A stretch of DNA of 64,000 bases, from assembly GCA_049999765.1 (NCBI GenBank), contig JBNGIQ010009046.1, positions 1 to 64,000 of the forward strand. Direction: 5' to 3'. This document shows positions 43,980 to 55,838 of this stretch, in pieces. The position numbers and the translations under genes are program-made. Position 1 is the stretch's first letter. The number at the start of each line of letters is the position of its first letter. The notes under the pieces were generated by a model. The model was not told the DNA's origin, searched no databases, and worked only from the letters and a program-made list of their open reading frames with translations. This DNA comes from Phaeoceros laevis. Its lineage: Eukaryota > Anthocerotophyta > Anthocerotopsida > Notothyladales.

Positions 43980-46900
43980 CTACAAGCCACTTCGGAGAAA
44001 CACCAGGGCAGGAGTGTATACCATGATATGTGGAACTCTGACGAGAAAATATGATAAGGCGTAAAGGCAGGAGGAAACGATTACACCAGCCGTGAATATG
44101 TGCAGCAATCTTGTATTATCCTTGGCAGGTACGAAGACCGCTTTGAGCTTGTTTGTCAACTCGAATAGCCTATACGACACCTGCTCAGAGACGTGCAAAG
44201 ATGAATTTCCACTGACAGCTACAAGAGCTATGTAACAGAACAAAAAATGCCTGCACAAGTGAGATCTAGCTCCTCCTGTGTACCAGCACAGAGCCATTCA
44301 AGGCACGGTCTGTGCTGCAACTGATGCCGCATGTTCCTAAACACACATTCCAAGGAGCACGACATCACATTACAGATGCCACAGGGCAGTCGGAGATTGC
44401 AGACTTACCAGAACATAGATTGTTGTCGCTAGCATCAAGTTCAGCATTGGGTAGTCTGGTATGAAGGATAACAACAAAGCAGGCTGACCATCTGGTACGC
44501 TACTTCTGTAATATTATCAGGAAATGATAAGAGTTACCCCACAGAGATACACCCACAGAGTACTCAATCAAGAACAACAGCCCATGCTGTATAACTGAGC
44601 TTCAGAGCGTACCTAAGCCAGATATGGAACTGAGCGATGTAGGTCTCCAGAGTGAGCTTGCCAAGCCAACTGAAGTAACACACAGTACCTGTAAATTGTT
44701 TAGACCAGCAGCAGTACAAACTCTCCCCTCCATACAAAGGACCAGTTGAATACATCTAAGAATATTCCCACATCGATATTGCACCAAGCCAAGCACCAGA
44801 GTTTTGAACTGCTCCATATACAACGATACAGATACCGACAAAGACCCACATACAGAAGAATACTACCAAGTACATTGTGCAGGGGTCCTGTCATGATCGA
44901 GCATAAAGAGCTTTTCATCCAACTTACACGAAAAGTCCAAGGGACCAATTCCTAAGTGGCTGTGTGAAGTTGCGGAGACCGATGTAAACCCTGCATCCGA
45001 TACAAAAAGACGTGTCACTACATTGCCTGACTGAAAACCATTCATCCTGAAGCTTACTGAAGTGCGTGATGAAAATCTGTTCATACGTGATTGGTATCCA
45101 GGACGTGTATGGATGCAGTTTGTTGTAGCTGGTTTTGTCCAGTTTGTAGATATGGACATACCATAAATGTCCAGCCTACATCCCAAGGAACTGTAACATT
45201 AAAGATTTGACAAGAAACCTCACGAGCTCACAAACCCATTGGTAGTTAACTGGGGCAGAGCTAGATCATAGGCTCAAACAGACCAACAAGGAAATTAACT
45301 GAACACATTGCAGCATAAACACATTTCAGGCAACAGTGAAAACGACCTGTGAGCAAACAAGCACAATCGGCAGAATATTATGGGCTGCCTTACCAGAACC
45401 AACGTGGCCACAATGAATGACTTGATGGTGACTCTTGCACGAGCCTCCAGACCCTCCAGCTTTTCAAGCCATCTCTCCACCTAGTAGCCATGACTACTGA
45501 CCAATTAACCACAGAACAAACTGCTACCCTAGAAGATACGCCAACTGCTCCAGCAAATGCACTCAATACGGAAAAAGAAAGAGAACCACAACTCACCGTT
45601 GGATGAAAGTATGCGTAGATCATACCAATTATCCAAACATAACGATCAAGACCTGATCTAAACTGCCACTCATGCAGGGCTGGGTATTTTGGTTTGTTGG
45701 GGTTAGGGTCAGCATAACCTGGATACGCACAAAATAGTCCTTGTAAGATAACGAAAGTCAGCAATGGCACTGACTCTACAACAGGTCTAAACTAGATGCA
45801 CAGTGCTGATGAGCCATACCCATAAGGAAAGTCAGAGGTCCCCATACAGCTTCAAATACTCCAGGTATCTCCCATATTATGATAACCACACCAAAGCAAG
45901 CAGCAATCTTGCCAGCCATGACTGCTGGCACCTCATTGTACTTATGGAAAACCCCAAGAGTACAATAAACCATCACGGTGAAAAGGGTGTGCATGGGGCA
46001 GATGTAATAGAGCATATAGCTGTTGTTGAGCACAATACAGCAGAAGATGACCAAAAAATTAAGTCGCCACATCATCTGCAGAAGAATCACAGATCACGAA
46101 ATGAGGACGAATCGGCTATTGCATAAGACAGGAACACACAAGAATCTGACACACACACTTGCTGCACCATCTTTATTTCACATGCTACCAATCGTACTGG
46201 TTTTAGAGCAGCAGTATTCTTCCTGCTGCTGAAACACATACCTGAGCAAACCGTCCAAGACTGAAGTCCTTGCGTACGTAATAGTAGGAGAAGTTGCCAA
46301 ATCCCGTCATCCACACATACGCCGCAATGAACACTCTGATAGCATTGTATATCTCTGTCGCTGAAAAGTAGTGATACATTAAGAACAAGACCTGAAAGAG
46401 GCAACCAACAGGTTGTTAGATGCTGCAGCCTTCAAATCACAAAAGGAACATGGTAATAATGTCACGATTTGATATGAAGAAGATGTGGGTACCTGCATCC
46501 AGCCTTTCCATTCTTCAGTCTGATGTCTGTTCAGGTAAAGTATGGACTTGCCTGAAGCAGCAGACTTCTCAATGTGCTGCTTCAACGACGTCAGAGCCGC
46601 CACAATGACAAGGAGGAGGTACAAGAAAAGAAACAGATCTCTGTTGTAGTTCTGCACACATTTAGTCGGCAGCCATGAGGATGACAGAAATCATCCCGAG
46701 ACTCTGCCCGTCCTTCCTCACCAATCTTCTATGTATTTCTCTACATGTATGCCTAGTCTAAGAATGAACAGTATAAAGAGTTGGAAGTTGTACAGCAGTT
46801 AATTTGTGAATAAGTGGTACACACCTTTTTTGACTCGCCGAACAGATTAGTTCTGTCGCAGGTGTAGAAATAAAACAAGAGACCAATGAACTCCGCACTG

Positions 46901-47569
46901 GGATTAGGATGCAAAAGGTCAGCACTTCTGAACAAGAGCAGGAAGAGAAAGAGGACATAGCATATGCACAGAATCACTGACATGGCTCTGAAGGTTGACC
47001 GGTTCTCAATGAGAAATGCCTCGTTCATCGTCAAAAACCTGCAGCACCGTGAAATCCTGTCAATCCAGCAGAACTCACAAAAAAAAACTGAATTGATTAT
47101 ACTCTAAAGCTTTTTAGACAAGGTAAGATACGCTAAGCTCCCTACTCGTGATCAAGCCAATCACTGCCACTTGAGGCACAAACTATCCAGGATGACGTCA
47201 ACCTATTTCTTCTTTTTCTTAAGACAAACAGACTACGGAAGCTAGAATGTGTACTTGAACATCTGTGACTTCACTGATGCAGGCGTGGCCTTGTTTGCAC
47301 CGAGTGGCAGGTTGACATCCAGTAGCACTGCCCTTTCCTCTTCCTTGGCCAGACCACCATCCAGCTCCGTGAGGCTGACATCAGAGTGCCTGCAATTGTT
47401 TTCACCAAACTGAGCCGCTTGATTTGTACCGGAGAGACACATTGTCCCTTACTACGTGCCACAACAAGCCAACACAGACTGCTTCTTACACTTTCGAAGA
47501 TGCTCGATACCGTCTCAAATCAAGGAATTCCGAGTAGATCCAAGCACTGAGCAAGGGCATTGCCCCCAT
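43980..47569 (-). CDS. RWA: RWA / CAS1-domain polysaccharide O-acetylation protein
   Basis: Fourteen exons: 47490-47569, 47255-47389, 46982-47038, 46825-46897, 46493-46651, 46242-46391, 45820-46075, 45597-45718, 45394-45480, 45087-45175, 44928-44990, 44613-44669, 44409-44505 and 43980-44180, encoding 541 residues with phases closing. Landmarks match REDUCED WALL ACETYLATION proteins: WIYSEFL at the N-terminus, [104 protein letters not shown] and [10 protein letters not shown]. This is a multi-span Golgi membrane protein thought to supply acetyl groups to wall polymers (xylan, xyloglucan, pectin). Family members are about 15-25 residues longer at the N-terminus; an acceptor-like 'gaatag' just upstream of 47569 suggests one more upstream exon that I could not fix. 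Confidence 0.93.
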
Positions 47570-48480
47570 AAAAAATGCCACCTATTCACGCATTGCGTAC
47601 CCATCATCAGACTAAATCCAGGAAGTTGCAACTAATCCAGTGCCTGAGGTGCAGTCTCATCGGCTGGGCAGCCAAGCAGTGTGCATAAAAAAGGGCAATT
47701 ACAAGTCCACGAGTTAGGGCAGTCCACACGGAAGCAAGATCAAGCAGTCCAGAGAGCAGGCGGAGGTGGGGAGTGTAGAGCCGGACCTGTCCGATCATTG
47801 TGACTAGCAGAGGACAAGAACCAGCTGTAGCAGGAGGGAGCTGTCCCAGATGTCAGTCGAGATCCGCAGATCAGGGAAGAAGCGCACAAATCGACTGCAT
47901 AGCAAGAGCTGGCACGCAATTCGGGCAGAACGACCAGGTCGCCGTGGGCAGGAACCCAAGATGCGGGTCCAGCTGCTTGGTCAATGAGCATTTAAGGGCG
48001 ACATTAGGAGGCGGGCGGTGAGGGAGGCGGAAGGCTTCCTTCGGATGTACATTTTGAGTGAAGGAAAGAAAGAAGCTGGGAGTCCGGGACCTTGCCATGC
48101 CCAAGAACGTTTTCCTCGTTCTCAGGGCTAAGTTTGCCCAAGTGGACAGCTCTTACGGGCAGCCACCGGTGCGCAGGCTGGCTTGCTCACCGCCTCGACC
48201 CCCAACCGACTACTAGTAGTGCTCCGCCGGTGCGCGGTGGCTATTTAGTTTCTCCCGCCATACCCGGAGTAAGTGATTTCAGTAAACAACCGCCCAAAAT
48301 CGGCGTTCACTTCTGATTTCATCACCATCGCAAATGGTAAGTTTTGTGGTGCTTTTATAGCGAAAGAGGGGAAACATACCGGAGCTTCGTCTGGCCTGGC
48401 CGCCTGGCCTCCTATGAAGTAAACAAGTGTCACGCACTGCAGCAAGAGGTAAACCTAGGCTTTGGTATCAACTCAAACTC
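47570..48480. other. Upstream region of RWA
   Basis: Should contain the RWA 5' leader, perhaps a first coding exon, and the promoter. No independent gene recognised. Confidence 0.4.
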
Positions 48481-48668
48481 GAGGTATTCTCCATCACGGA
48501 GAGAGACACCTTGATCTAACCTAAAGTGGAGGTATTGTCCATCACGGAGAGAGACACCTCGATCTAACCTAAAGTGGAGGTATTGTCCATCACGGAGAGA
48601 GACACCTTGATCTAACCTAAAGTGGAGGTAGTGTCCATCAGAGAGAGACAGCTTGATCTATCATGGCA
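48481..48668 (+). repeat. 48-bp tandem repeat, about four copies
   Basis: Units start at 48481, 48529, 48577 and 48625 with 'gaggta', each holding tccatcacggagagagacac and 'gatctaacctaaagtg'; the last copy is shortened. The period is exactly 48 bp. Confidence 0.95.
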
Positions 48669-48723
48669 AGGAAAGGTGCTTGTAAGGTCATCTATCATGG
48701 CAAGGAAAGGTGCTTGTAAGGTC
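48657..48723 (+). repeat. 34-bp tandem duplication
   Basis: tctatcatggcaaggaaagg followed by 'tgcttgtaaggtc' occurs at 48657-48690 and 48691-48723, directly behind the 48-bp array. Confidence 0.9.
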
Positions 48724-49181
48724 CTGGAAATCCGATGGAAGTGTGATTGACACGTGTGAAAATTAATCCAACCAAATTAGATGTAGACATGTTGATTTGG
48801 TGATATGTCTATTGTATACACATTCACTTTCACTATAGGTATCAAGTCACACATCCACTATAGGCATCAAGAAGTCATAGAGTGATGCAAAAAAATTCGA
48901 ACTATTTTTGCATACTTTCCTTCCTACATTCACTATGTGGCTCTGCCTCCCCAACCACTCACCTGCATTCCCTAGCTCCCTTATAAGCTGTGGGATTTTT
49001 ATGCACATTTTTCAAAACAGTTGGACTATTATCGCATATCGCCTAATGTGCCTCCTTAATTTACAACACTACAACACTTGTAGACGGGCTTGTAAAGCAT
49101 AGTCGACCTAGAACATCATTCTAACCACCCTCATCTTGAGGTAAACCAATAGCTCCAAACCCTACATCTGTCAGTTTCCGG

Positions 49182-49679
49182 TTGTCTTCGTTTTTTATCT
49201 CCTCCAAGCGCACGCAGCCGCTGGTCCCAGGCTACCGACTCTACCCGGGCGGAGGAGCTCTTGCGCATCAAGCACTGGTGTCGTTAAAGCCGCTGCAAGG
49301 TGAGGCCCCTGGCGCTGGAATCTGCTTCCAAGGCGAGTACACATGGCTGGTCGGTGGCTTCGAAGCGAGCTACTCGGGCCGATTTCTTCGTGCCTTCCCC
49401 GGGCCCGCTCCTGCTGTGAGGAGCGTACGTACACGCGTTGAGAGCAGCCCGGAAGAGTTGGCTGATGATGCGATGCCGGTTGGGGTTTTCCGGTACAAGA
49501 ACGCTGTTGATGTGGTGCTCGGCACCATAACTTGCCCCCTGCCCAGGAAGAACATCGACCTTGAGGAGTTCATGCAGGCGCCGGATTTGATCACATGGAT
49601 TTGCCATGCGTCGCGGGAATGTACGTGTACATCGCAACCTTGTGAGACGCTGAGCGTCGGGCCATTGGAGACATGGTGA
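49182..49679 (+). CDS. Unrecognised GC-rich open frame, 165 aa
   Basis: An open frame in a GC-rich island between AT-rich repeats. It has no signal peptide, membrane span or domain that I know. It lies just upstream of, but in a different frame from, an F-box-like segment at 49684-49962, so it may be an upstream exon or a decayed piece of the same gene. I would treat it as hypothetical. Confidence 0.25.
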   Translation: MSSFFISSKRTQPLVPGYRLYPGGGALAHQALVSLKPLQGEAPGAGICFQGEYTWLVGGFEASYSGRFLRAFPGPAPAVRSVRTRVESSPEELADDAMPVGVFRYKNAVDVVLGTITCPLPRKNIDLEEFMQAPDLITWICHASRECTCTSQPCETLSVGPLETW

Positions 49680-49683
49680 GGTC

Positions 49684-49962
49684 GTGAAGGCCGTGCCTGA
49701 TCAGAGCACTGGCGATGCTCCTGAGCACGCCGGCCGGCTCGTGCTAGCTCTGGGTGGTGATGTCCCGAAGCGCGATCTCGGTGCTGATGTCCTACGGTCG
49801 ATCCAGGCTGCTCTTCCCATGCGGACCTTCCACAGGTCCATGACGGTGTGCAAGGGGTGGCTCAAGAACGTGGTGGCGTCGTCAGCGACATTCAGGGAGC
49901 ACCGCCGGAGGTTGGCTCATACAGAGCACCTCATCGCGGAGGTGTACCACAGGGCCGGGTAA
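49684..49962 (+). pseudogene. F-box-like segment
   Basis: The frame contains DVLRSIQAALPMRTFHRSM, VCKGWLKNVVAS and FREHRRRLAH, the arrangement of an F-box followed by the linker of F-box/kelch proteins (LP--T-HR---VCK-W). The start at 49684 is only the start of the open frame; no signal decides it. It ends at a good donor-like 'gggtaagg' at about 49960. The next homologous part is 1.9 kb downstream (51825-53267), beyond inserted repeats. F-box proteins recruit substrates to SCF ubiquitin ligases. Given the damage downstream I call it a probable pseudogene, though a gene with a large intron is possible. Confidence 0.45.
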
Positions 49963-50369
49963 GGATTGTCGCACGCTAGCTGCTGTGTCGCTTCTGGACC
50001 TGCTTATTTATTTTTTTAATCATTTATTGATCTATTTGTCTATTTAAGTTGAAAGTTTTGTGAACTTTTGAGAATTGATGAACCGGCTGCACACCAAGGC
50101 TCACCGAGTTTCGGCTAGCAAGTGTTATTTACCGCAAAGCCGGCAAACCTGCCGGCCCCTTATGGGTTTAGCCGGAACAAAAAAGGCACGTATGCCGATA
50201 TGCCGGATTTTTGCCGGTTATGTTATTGAGTAGGAGGAAAAAGTGAAGTAGTTCATGTACAACTTAGTCTACTAAATACAATATTATACTCGGCACAAGA
50301 AGCAATACTCCAGAATATTATACTCCACAAGAAGCAATACTCCAGAATATTATACTCCACAAGAAGCAA

Positions 50370-51320
50370 GTCTTTTGTATAAGGTCTTAGGCCTACTTCA
50401 TCGTGAGTTTTTTGCAAGTCATTTGCATTTTCTTTTTTGTTCAATCTACTTTGTTTTTTGCAAGTCATTTGCATTTTCTTTTTTGTTCAATCTACTTTGT
50501 GATTGTGTTATTGTGATTCAGAAAGTTATCATGGATGGCAAACGAAATAGAAAGCGTAAAGTTGGAGCTGCCAAGGAGATGAGTAGAGGACAAGCCAAAT
50601 TGACTAGTATCTCAGGGTTTGTACGCAAGAATCCTGGACAAATGAGCAAGGGGAAAGCAAGCACATCAAATCTTGAAGATATATCAAGTGAGCTAGAGGA
50701 TAGTCAAAACACTTCCACGCAAGAATCCTAGACAAATGAGCAAGGGGGAAGCAAGCACATCAAATCTTGAAGATGTATCAAGTGAGCTAGAGGATAGTCA
50801 AAAAGATTTGAAGATGTATCAAGTGAGCTAGAGGATAGTCAAAACACTTTCACGCAAGAATTCTGGACAAATGAGCAAGGGGAAGCAAGCACATCAAATC
50901 TTGAAGATATATCAAGTGAGCTTGAGGATAGTCAAACACTTCAAGTGCAGTCTCAAGTGAGCTTGAGTATAGTTAAACACTTCCAGTGCAGTCTCAAGAG
51001 GTGGAAGAAGAGAGTATGAGAGTTTTGCAGGCCAACAAAGATTGGCGAGACAAGTGGATGGATGCTATGTCTTGCAACGACATAAATTTTCATGGAGAAC
51101 AATTGTTCATGGAGAAGAGAGGATGTAGGATGGGGAGGTGAGAAAAAGTGAAATATGGAAAAAGAGTAAAAAAAGAGTGTAGGTGAGGGCAGGGTACTCT
51201 ATGAAGGGAAAAAACTTTCAAAAAAGGTTGGCTGGGTCAGCTGGATGGGTAGGCTGGGACAAAAAAAAAAGTACAAAAACAAAAGAGTACAGGTTTTGCC
51301 GGATTTTTGCCGGTGCCAAA
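50370..51320 (+). mobile_element. Transposase-like fragment in AT-rich insert
   Basis: The frame from ATG 50531 has a basic start (MDGKRNRKRKVGAAKEMSRG) and RGQAKLTSISGF, reminiscent of the N-termini of hAT/ZMYM-type transposases, then dissolves into Ser/Glu-rich repeats. 'gccggatttttgccgg' words occur on both sides, at about 50200 and 51297, in the same orientation. Boundaries are approximate and the family is a weak guess. Confidence 0.3.
50629..50960 (+). repeat. Decaying ~94-bp coding minisatellite
   Basis: A unit with 'ggacaaatgagcaagggg', 'aagcacatcaaatcttgaag' and 'agtgagctagaggatagtc' occurs from 50631, 50725 and 50860, the middle copy enlarged by an internal duplication of about 41 bp. 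It continues the transposase-like frame for one copy and then breaks it. Confidence 0.8.
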
Positions 51321-51480
51321 TTGTATTAGCGAGATTCCAATGTTGCACCGATACCGTATTGTTCTGAATAATACTAAACCGTATTAGTATTTTATAAAAA
51401 ACGTATCAATACTACGTATTATACGATCCCATATCTAAAACAAATGACAAAAGTTTTGCATGTGCAAACATTGTCAAATT

Positions 51481-51609
51481 TTATACTTAGATACCTAGAT
51501 AGTAACTAGATACCTAGATTTTATATTTTAACTAGATACTTAGATACCTAGATAGTAACTAGATAACTAGATACCTAGATTTTATACTTAGGTACCTAGA
51601 TAGTAACTA
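51481..51609 (+). repeat. Short tandem repeats of 'tagatacc' and 'tagtaac'
   Basis: Irregular repetitions of 'gatacctagat', 'agtaactaga' and 'ttttatactta'. Confidence 0.85.
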
Positions 51610-51824
51610 CCGTTTTTTTTCACTTACGTATTTTTATGTATTTTACTTATTATTAATACGTATTATACGCATATTTTTCCAGACCGTATGATGCGGTATT
51701 GAAATACGGTGCAAGTTCCCGCTGCGGGAACTTGCCGGTTGCTGTGAAAACTTGCCGATTAGAGTGGAGATGTGCAGGAAAATAGTCGGTTAGTAAAAAA
51801 ATTATTGGTGAGCACTGCCAGTGC

Positions 51825-53267
51825 ACACGGCTTCCAGGTCAGGCAACATTACAAGTGCTTACCATGTGGCCATGCGGCCACCTAGCAAGGAAAGAGTTGG
51901 GGATTTGGAGGGGCACATGAATGTGGATATGATTGATACAGCAACACGCACGTGCAGGCCGTGGTTTTCTCTTGATTTTCAGGTTTCACAGTATAGCAAT
52001 GTATGCAGGATGCTTGTTCAAGAAGGCGATCTTGTGTGTTATCAGGTCCTAGATCATTCCCTTGAAGGACTTGATTGTATCGTTGGTCTTGAACCTGAAG
52101 TTAATGTGGTTGACCTGTTTGTTTGTGATCCAGTCTTAAACACGAGGGAGGAAATCCCGAGTTATCCTAGCACATACACGTTTGCCCAGACTGAAACAGA
52201 AAGTATATTTAGTGGATACCCACTTCAGGTTATAGCATTGGAAGTGGAGCAGTGCTCGAGAAGATGTCATTTCAAAATCACAGCCCTCGTTCGCAGGCTT
52301 GATGTCTCAGTTCAGAGGAGCTGGGATGAATTTAATTCTACAGCAGAAGCCTGGGAAGAAGAAGAAGAAAAAGATGAAGATCAATACGAAATTTTCATAT
52401 GTCGTTGTAAGGCCCAAAGACCACCTCATGGGGAGTTTTTTTATGCGATGACGGTGTTTGATTCCAAAACCGGTGAGTGGGAAGATATTGCAGTCAACAA
52501 AATGGGCAAGGAAAGTTGCACGGGGTCGGAACTCTATGGAAGAGCTGCCATCGTAGATTGCTATATGTATCTCTTAGAGAGGGGCCTAGTCAAGGGTGTC
52601 CATGGCCATGCTATTTCCAAAAGCCTAGAGGCGTGTCTCCGTGTGCAAACAGTGTTCCGGCCATATCGTACTGTGACCACATCCGGCCCGTGTATCGCCT
52701 GCTCCGCCTGGACATGGCCAACCCGGAGGAAGGTTGGACCAACGTATGGCCAAATGGTTGCCCCGCCTGTGAGTCGACCAAGGCAGTGGTTTACATGTGC
52801 CCCGACCTACTAGTGGATCACAAGGGCCGGCTGCTATTGTTGGGCGTTCCTCGACTTCCGCGTGACCTCCTTAGTGAGGGGATTTCATGGAGTCAGTTAA
52901 GAGCCCTGTCATTTGGCAAATCCTGCCGGTCACCTTTGATCTGCAAGAGTTCGCACACCTACAAGTACATATTTTGGTGGGAGGTGTGGCCACCGAGATG
53001 CTGGTGCGTCAGCCCGTCACCTGGTTTTGTCTAGATGGCAAAGCCTACATCACTGTGTATTTAGAGAAGGAGCTATTGGTCATGGACTTCAACGACAACC
53101 TGCCTGATGTTATGCCTGAGTTCTTCTAGTTGCCACAAAGCCCCCTTATAATGTTGGGGGCCAGAGAAGGTAAAGTGAGCCTGACGCAGTACGACGCTAT
53201 GCCTATTCGCCCCCGTACTGATGCCTTTCTACCCAAATTCCAGCTTCCAATTGCGGAGGACGACTAA
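51825..53267 (+). pseudogene. F-box/kelch-like C-terminal region, broken frame
   Basis: Coding-like sequence runs in three successive frames: frame 2 to about 52590 (with FFYAMTVFDSKTGEWEDIAV, a kelch-like blade), frame 1 from about 52650 to 52900 (with HIRPVYRLLRLDMANPEEGW and VYMCPDLLVDHKGRLLLLG), and frame 3 from about 52910 (PVTFDLQEFAHLQVHILVGG, CLDGKAYITVYLEKELLVMD). At 53127-53129 a TAG interrupts, yet the same frame stays open and coding-like to a TAA at 53265-53267. The first break might be a 64-bp intron (about 52588-52651); the second and the TAG look like lesions. Such C-terminal domains recognise substrates of F-box proteins. Confidence 0.5.
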
Positions 53268-54338
53268 TTGGTTGATCTGACTAAGCTTGCAATCGTGAGT
53301 TTTAAGAAATTGCGCATGGTAGTTTTTCAAATTTCAAAGGTGTTTCTTCACCCATACTTTGGTTGTTAGATATCCTTAATAATAATAATTATTATTTTAT
53401 TATTTTATTATAAATCTCAAAATTTGTGAGTTTTTTATATGTAAGCACTAAAGACTTGATGGAATGATCCATCAACAAAAGACAAAAAAATTTGCAAATA
53501 AATAGATCCATAAATTGAAACCTGTCTTAGTTGTAGGAGAAGGAAGCTCATTACCAAAAAAAAATCGCAAGGGATGACAATTCTTGGAAAGAATAATCCT
53601 CATTCCCTAGTGCTAAAACGAGTTCCACGAGATATTTTCTGGCAAACCGGCATGATCAATTTATAACAATTTAATTAAACTTACCACGAACGTCACCCTG
53701 CTCTTAGAGTTCTCACAAGATTTCCCCACTCCAAGCCGCTAAGCTCTCTCTATATTGCTTTTTGCCTCCTTGAAATAAACTCGAAAAACTCAAGAAAAGC
53801 TCTCTAAATTTTAAACAAAGTGTTTAAGTGGCTGAAAAATCTTAGCATGCACAATCATAAAGTCGATGCAAAATTTCTAGACTCTGTAGTCTTAACCTTT
53901 TTAGGATCCTCTCACTACGTCCTTCCTGAATTCCCCACGATTTTAGTATATGTAGTAAAGGGAGAGTCCACAAAATCATGCCAAGGATCTTTCTTGAGAT
54001 CAAAATTCTCAAAAGTGGCTTTGTTAAAACATGATTCTGCAAACGCTTTCTCATTATTAAAAAATATTGTATACAAGCACATAATACTTTGATTGATTAA
54101 CTGATTCACCACACCATGTGCTAATTATTTTAGTGCCATTTGTCATTCTAAGATTCTTATTAATTGATACCTATTAATTATGGCAAACTAGACGTATATC
54201 GCCAAACAACTTTGTTGCCAATATTATTGTTATCAGTCATCTTAGTTATCGGGAAATTGGAGACCGGTCGTGTTTCTTCCCGATTCATATGTTTCAAACT
54301 CGTTTCTTTTAGGAGGGGCGTTTTATACAGTCGTAAGA
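53268..54338. other. AT-rich intergenic sequence up to the gap
   Basis: No gene recognised. It contains an AAT/ATT microsatellite at about 53377-53412. Confidence 0.5.
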
Positions 54339-54438
54339 NNNNNNNNNNNNNNNNNNNNNNNNNNNNNNNNNNNNNNNNNNNNNNNNNNNNNNNNNNNNNN
54401 NNNNNNNNNNNNNNNNNNNNNNNNNNNNNNNNNNNNNN
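54339..54438. other. Assembly gap (100 N)
   Basis: Exactly 100 N; the left end of the MITE-like element begins at the first base after it. Confidence 1.
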
Positions 54439-54870
54439 TAACCCTTAAGAGCCCCACGGGACAAAAATGTCTGTTCGGTCCACTTTCACGATGCTTTCTA
54501 CTATCTCCTATGAGAAAAAATTATTTTATTGCCTTATATGGTATTGTTAGAAAGGTGACCTCGTGCTGATGCCAGATCAGCCTATCAACTTCTTTATTTG
54601 AGGCCTTGGCTGGCGGCCAGCAAGCAAGATTCCTCCAACGAGTGCTGACGGGCCCTGTTTTCCATGAAAAGTGAGTTTAGAGACCCGCCATTCAAGCCAA
54701 GCACGAAACCAGTCCTTTTTGTCTTTTGGCTGCGTCGCGTAGGCTCGGGCACGAGGGAGGGGTTATGAGGTAGTGGGTTGGCCCCCAATGGAACCAACTC
54801 CTAACATCAAAAGAATCGCCCTCCTAATAGAAGCTTCTTAGGTTTCGAAACCCCGGGCTCTTAAGGGTTA
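54439..54870. mobile_element. MITE-like element with 16-bp terminal inverted repeats
   Basis: TAACCCTTAAGAGCCC at 54439-54454 is matched exactly, inverted, at 54855-54870, enclosing 432 bp without a coding frame. The left copy touches the assembly gap, so the repeat may extend into missing sequence and the target duplication cannot be read. Confidence 0.6.
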
Positions 54871-55669
54871 AGCTGAAAGCGGGAAGTCTCGCTAGCGAGC
54901 TAGCTAGCTGGTCATCTATGGCAGTTAAGCTGAAGCGAAAAGTGAGTGGTCAATGTGACCGAAGTGAGGGCCATGTGGCCAAAGTCAATAAATGAACCAA
55001 TTGATAGACCACGGTGCCTTGAGTGGGTATTGAACCCCGGCCACCCCTTTGGGGGGCGGGGTTCCAAAGGGGTGGCCGAGGTTCTTAACCACTTGGCCAA
55101 ACCAAAAACACAGCGGCATGAGGTGGTGTACCAAAAAAAACCTTCAGGTAGTTCGCATGTCGCACTACTCGAACTCATAACCTCACGCACGATAGTCACA
55201 CCCCGGCCCAACCAACCACCCGTTATTGTCCCACATGCTTTTCACTAAAACTGGCTCTAGTTTAATCCTGTTAACAATCTACCCCCATTTTTTCAAACGC
55301 CAAAAACGAATTTTTATAGTTCAAAACGCGCTGTTCCTGGCCGCATTTTTTTTACGGCCTCCAAGTAAGGTAATTCATGTATACTGCAGTATTTTATGAT
55401 AAAATACGGTGCATTTATACTTGCAAGCATGCTCGTTCTACGAAGATAAGTCTCGGGTTCCAAGAGAACATGCTTTCTTACTTTGTTGTTGTGTGGCCAA
55501 TTGGCCTATACATATATATATTACTAAGAATATATTAATAATCACAAGAACCTCATCTTCTTTGTCGTCTCCCTACTAGTCGGCGTAGTAGTTCACCCAC
55601 TTCCATACACTCCCAGCATAAAAGCATGACATAATGGTCAAATGAAGCATTCATACTATTGCGATAAGA
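54871..55669. other. Repeat-rich upstream region of the lectin gene
   Basis: Holds the tRNA-like element (separate entry) and, from about 55300, AT-rich sequence that should include the lectin promoter. 'tatatatat' at about 55510 is a candidate TATA region. Confidence 0.45.
55026..55099 (-). repeat. tRNA-Leu-like (SINE-type) relic with palindrome
   Basis: On the minus strand TGGCCAAGTGG (plus 55089-55099) matches a class-II tRNA A box and GGTTCAATACC (plus 55026-55036) matches a B box apart from one base, in the right order and 52 bases apart. The space between is filled by a perfect 15-bp palindrome (cggccacccctttgg, 55038-55052, with its reverse complement at 55064-55078) in place of the anticodon arm. 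It cannot be a functional tRNA. A tRNA-derived SINE head or tRNA pseudogene is most likely. Confidence 0.55.
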
Positions 55670-55838
55670 ATGGCGACCACATCCCCCCTTTTTTGCTTAG
55701 TGTTGTTGGTCTTGAGCTTCACTTTGCTTAGTGTTGCGGTTGCAAAAACCTATCAAAATGTGATGCGGGAAGGTGAGGTACTGCAACCCGGCGAGTCCCT
55801 CGTGTCTGCCGATGGTGTCTACGTCCTTAAGATAGATG

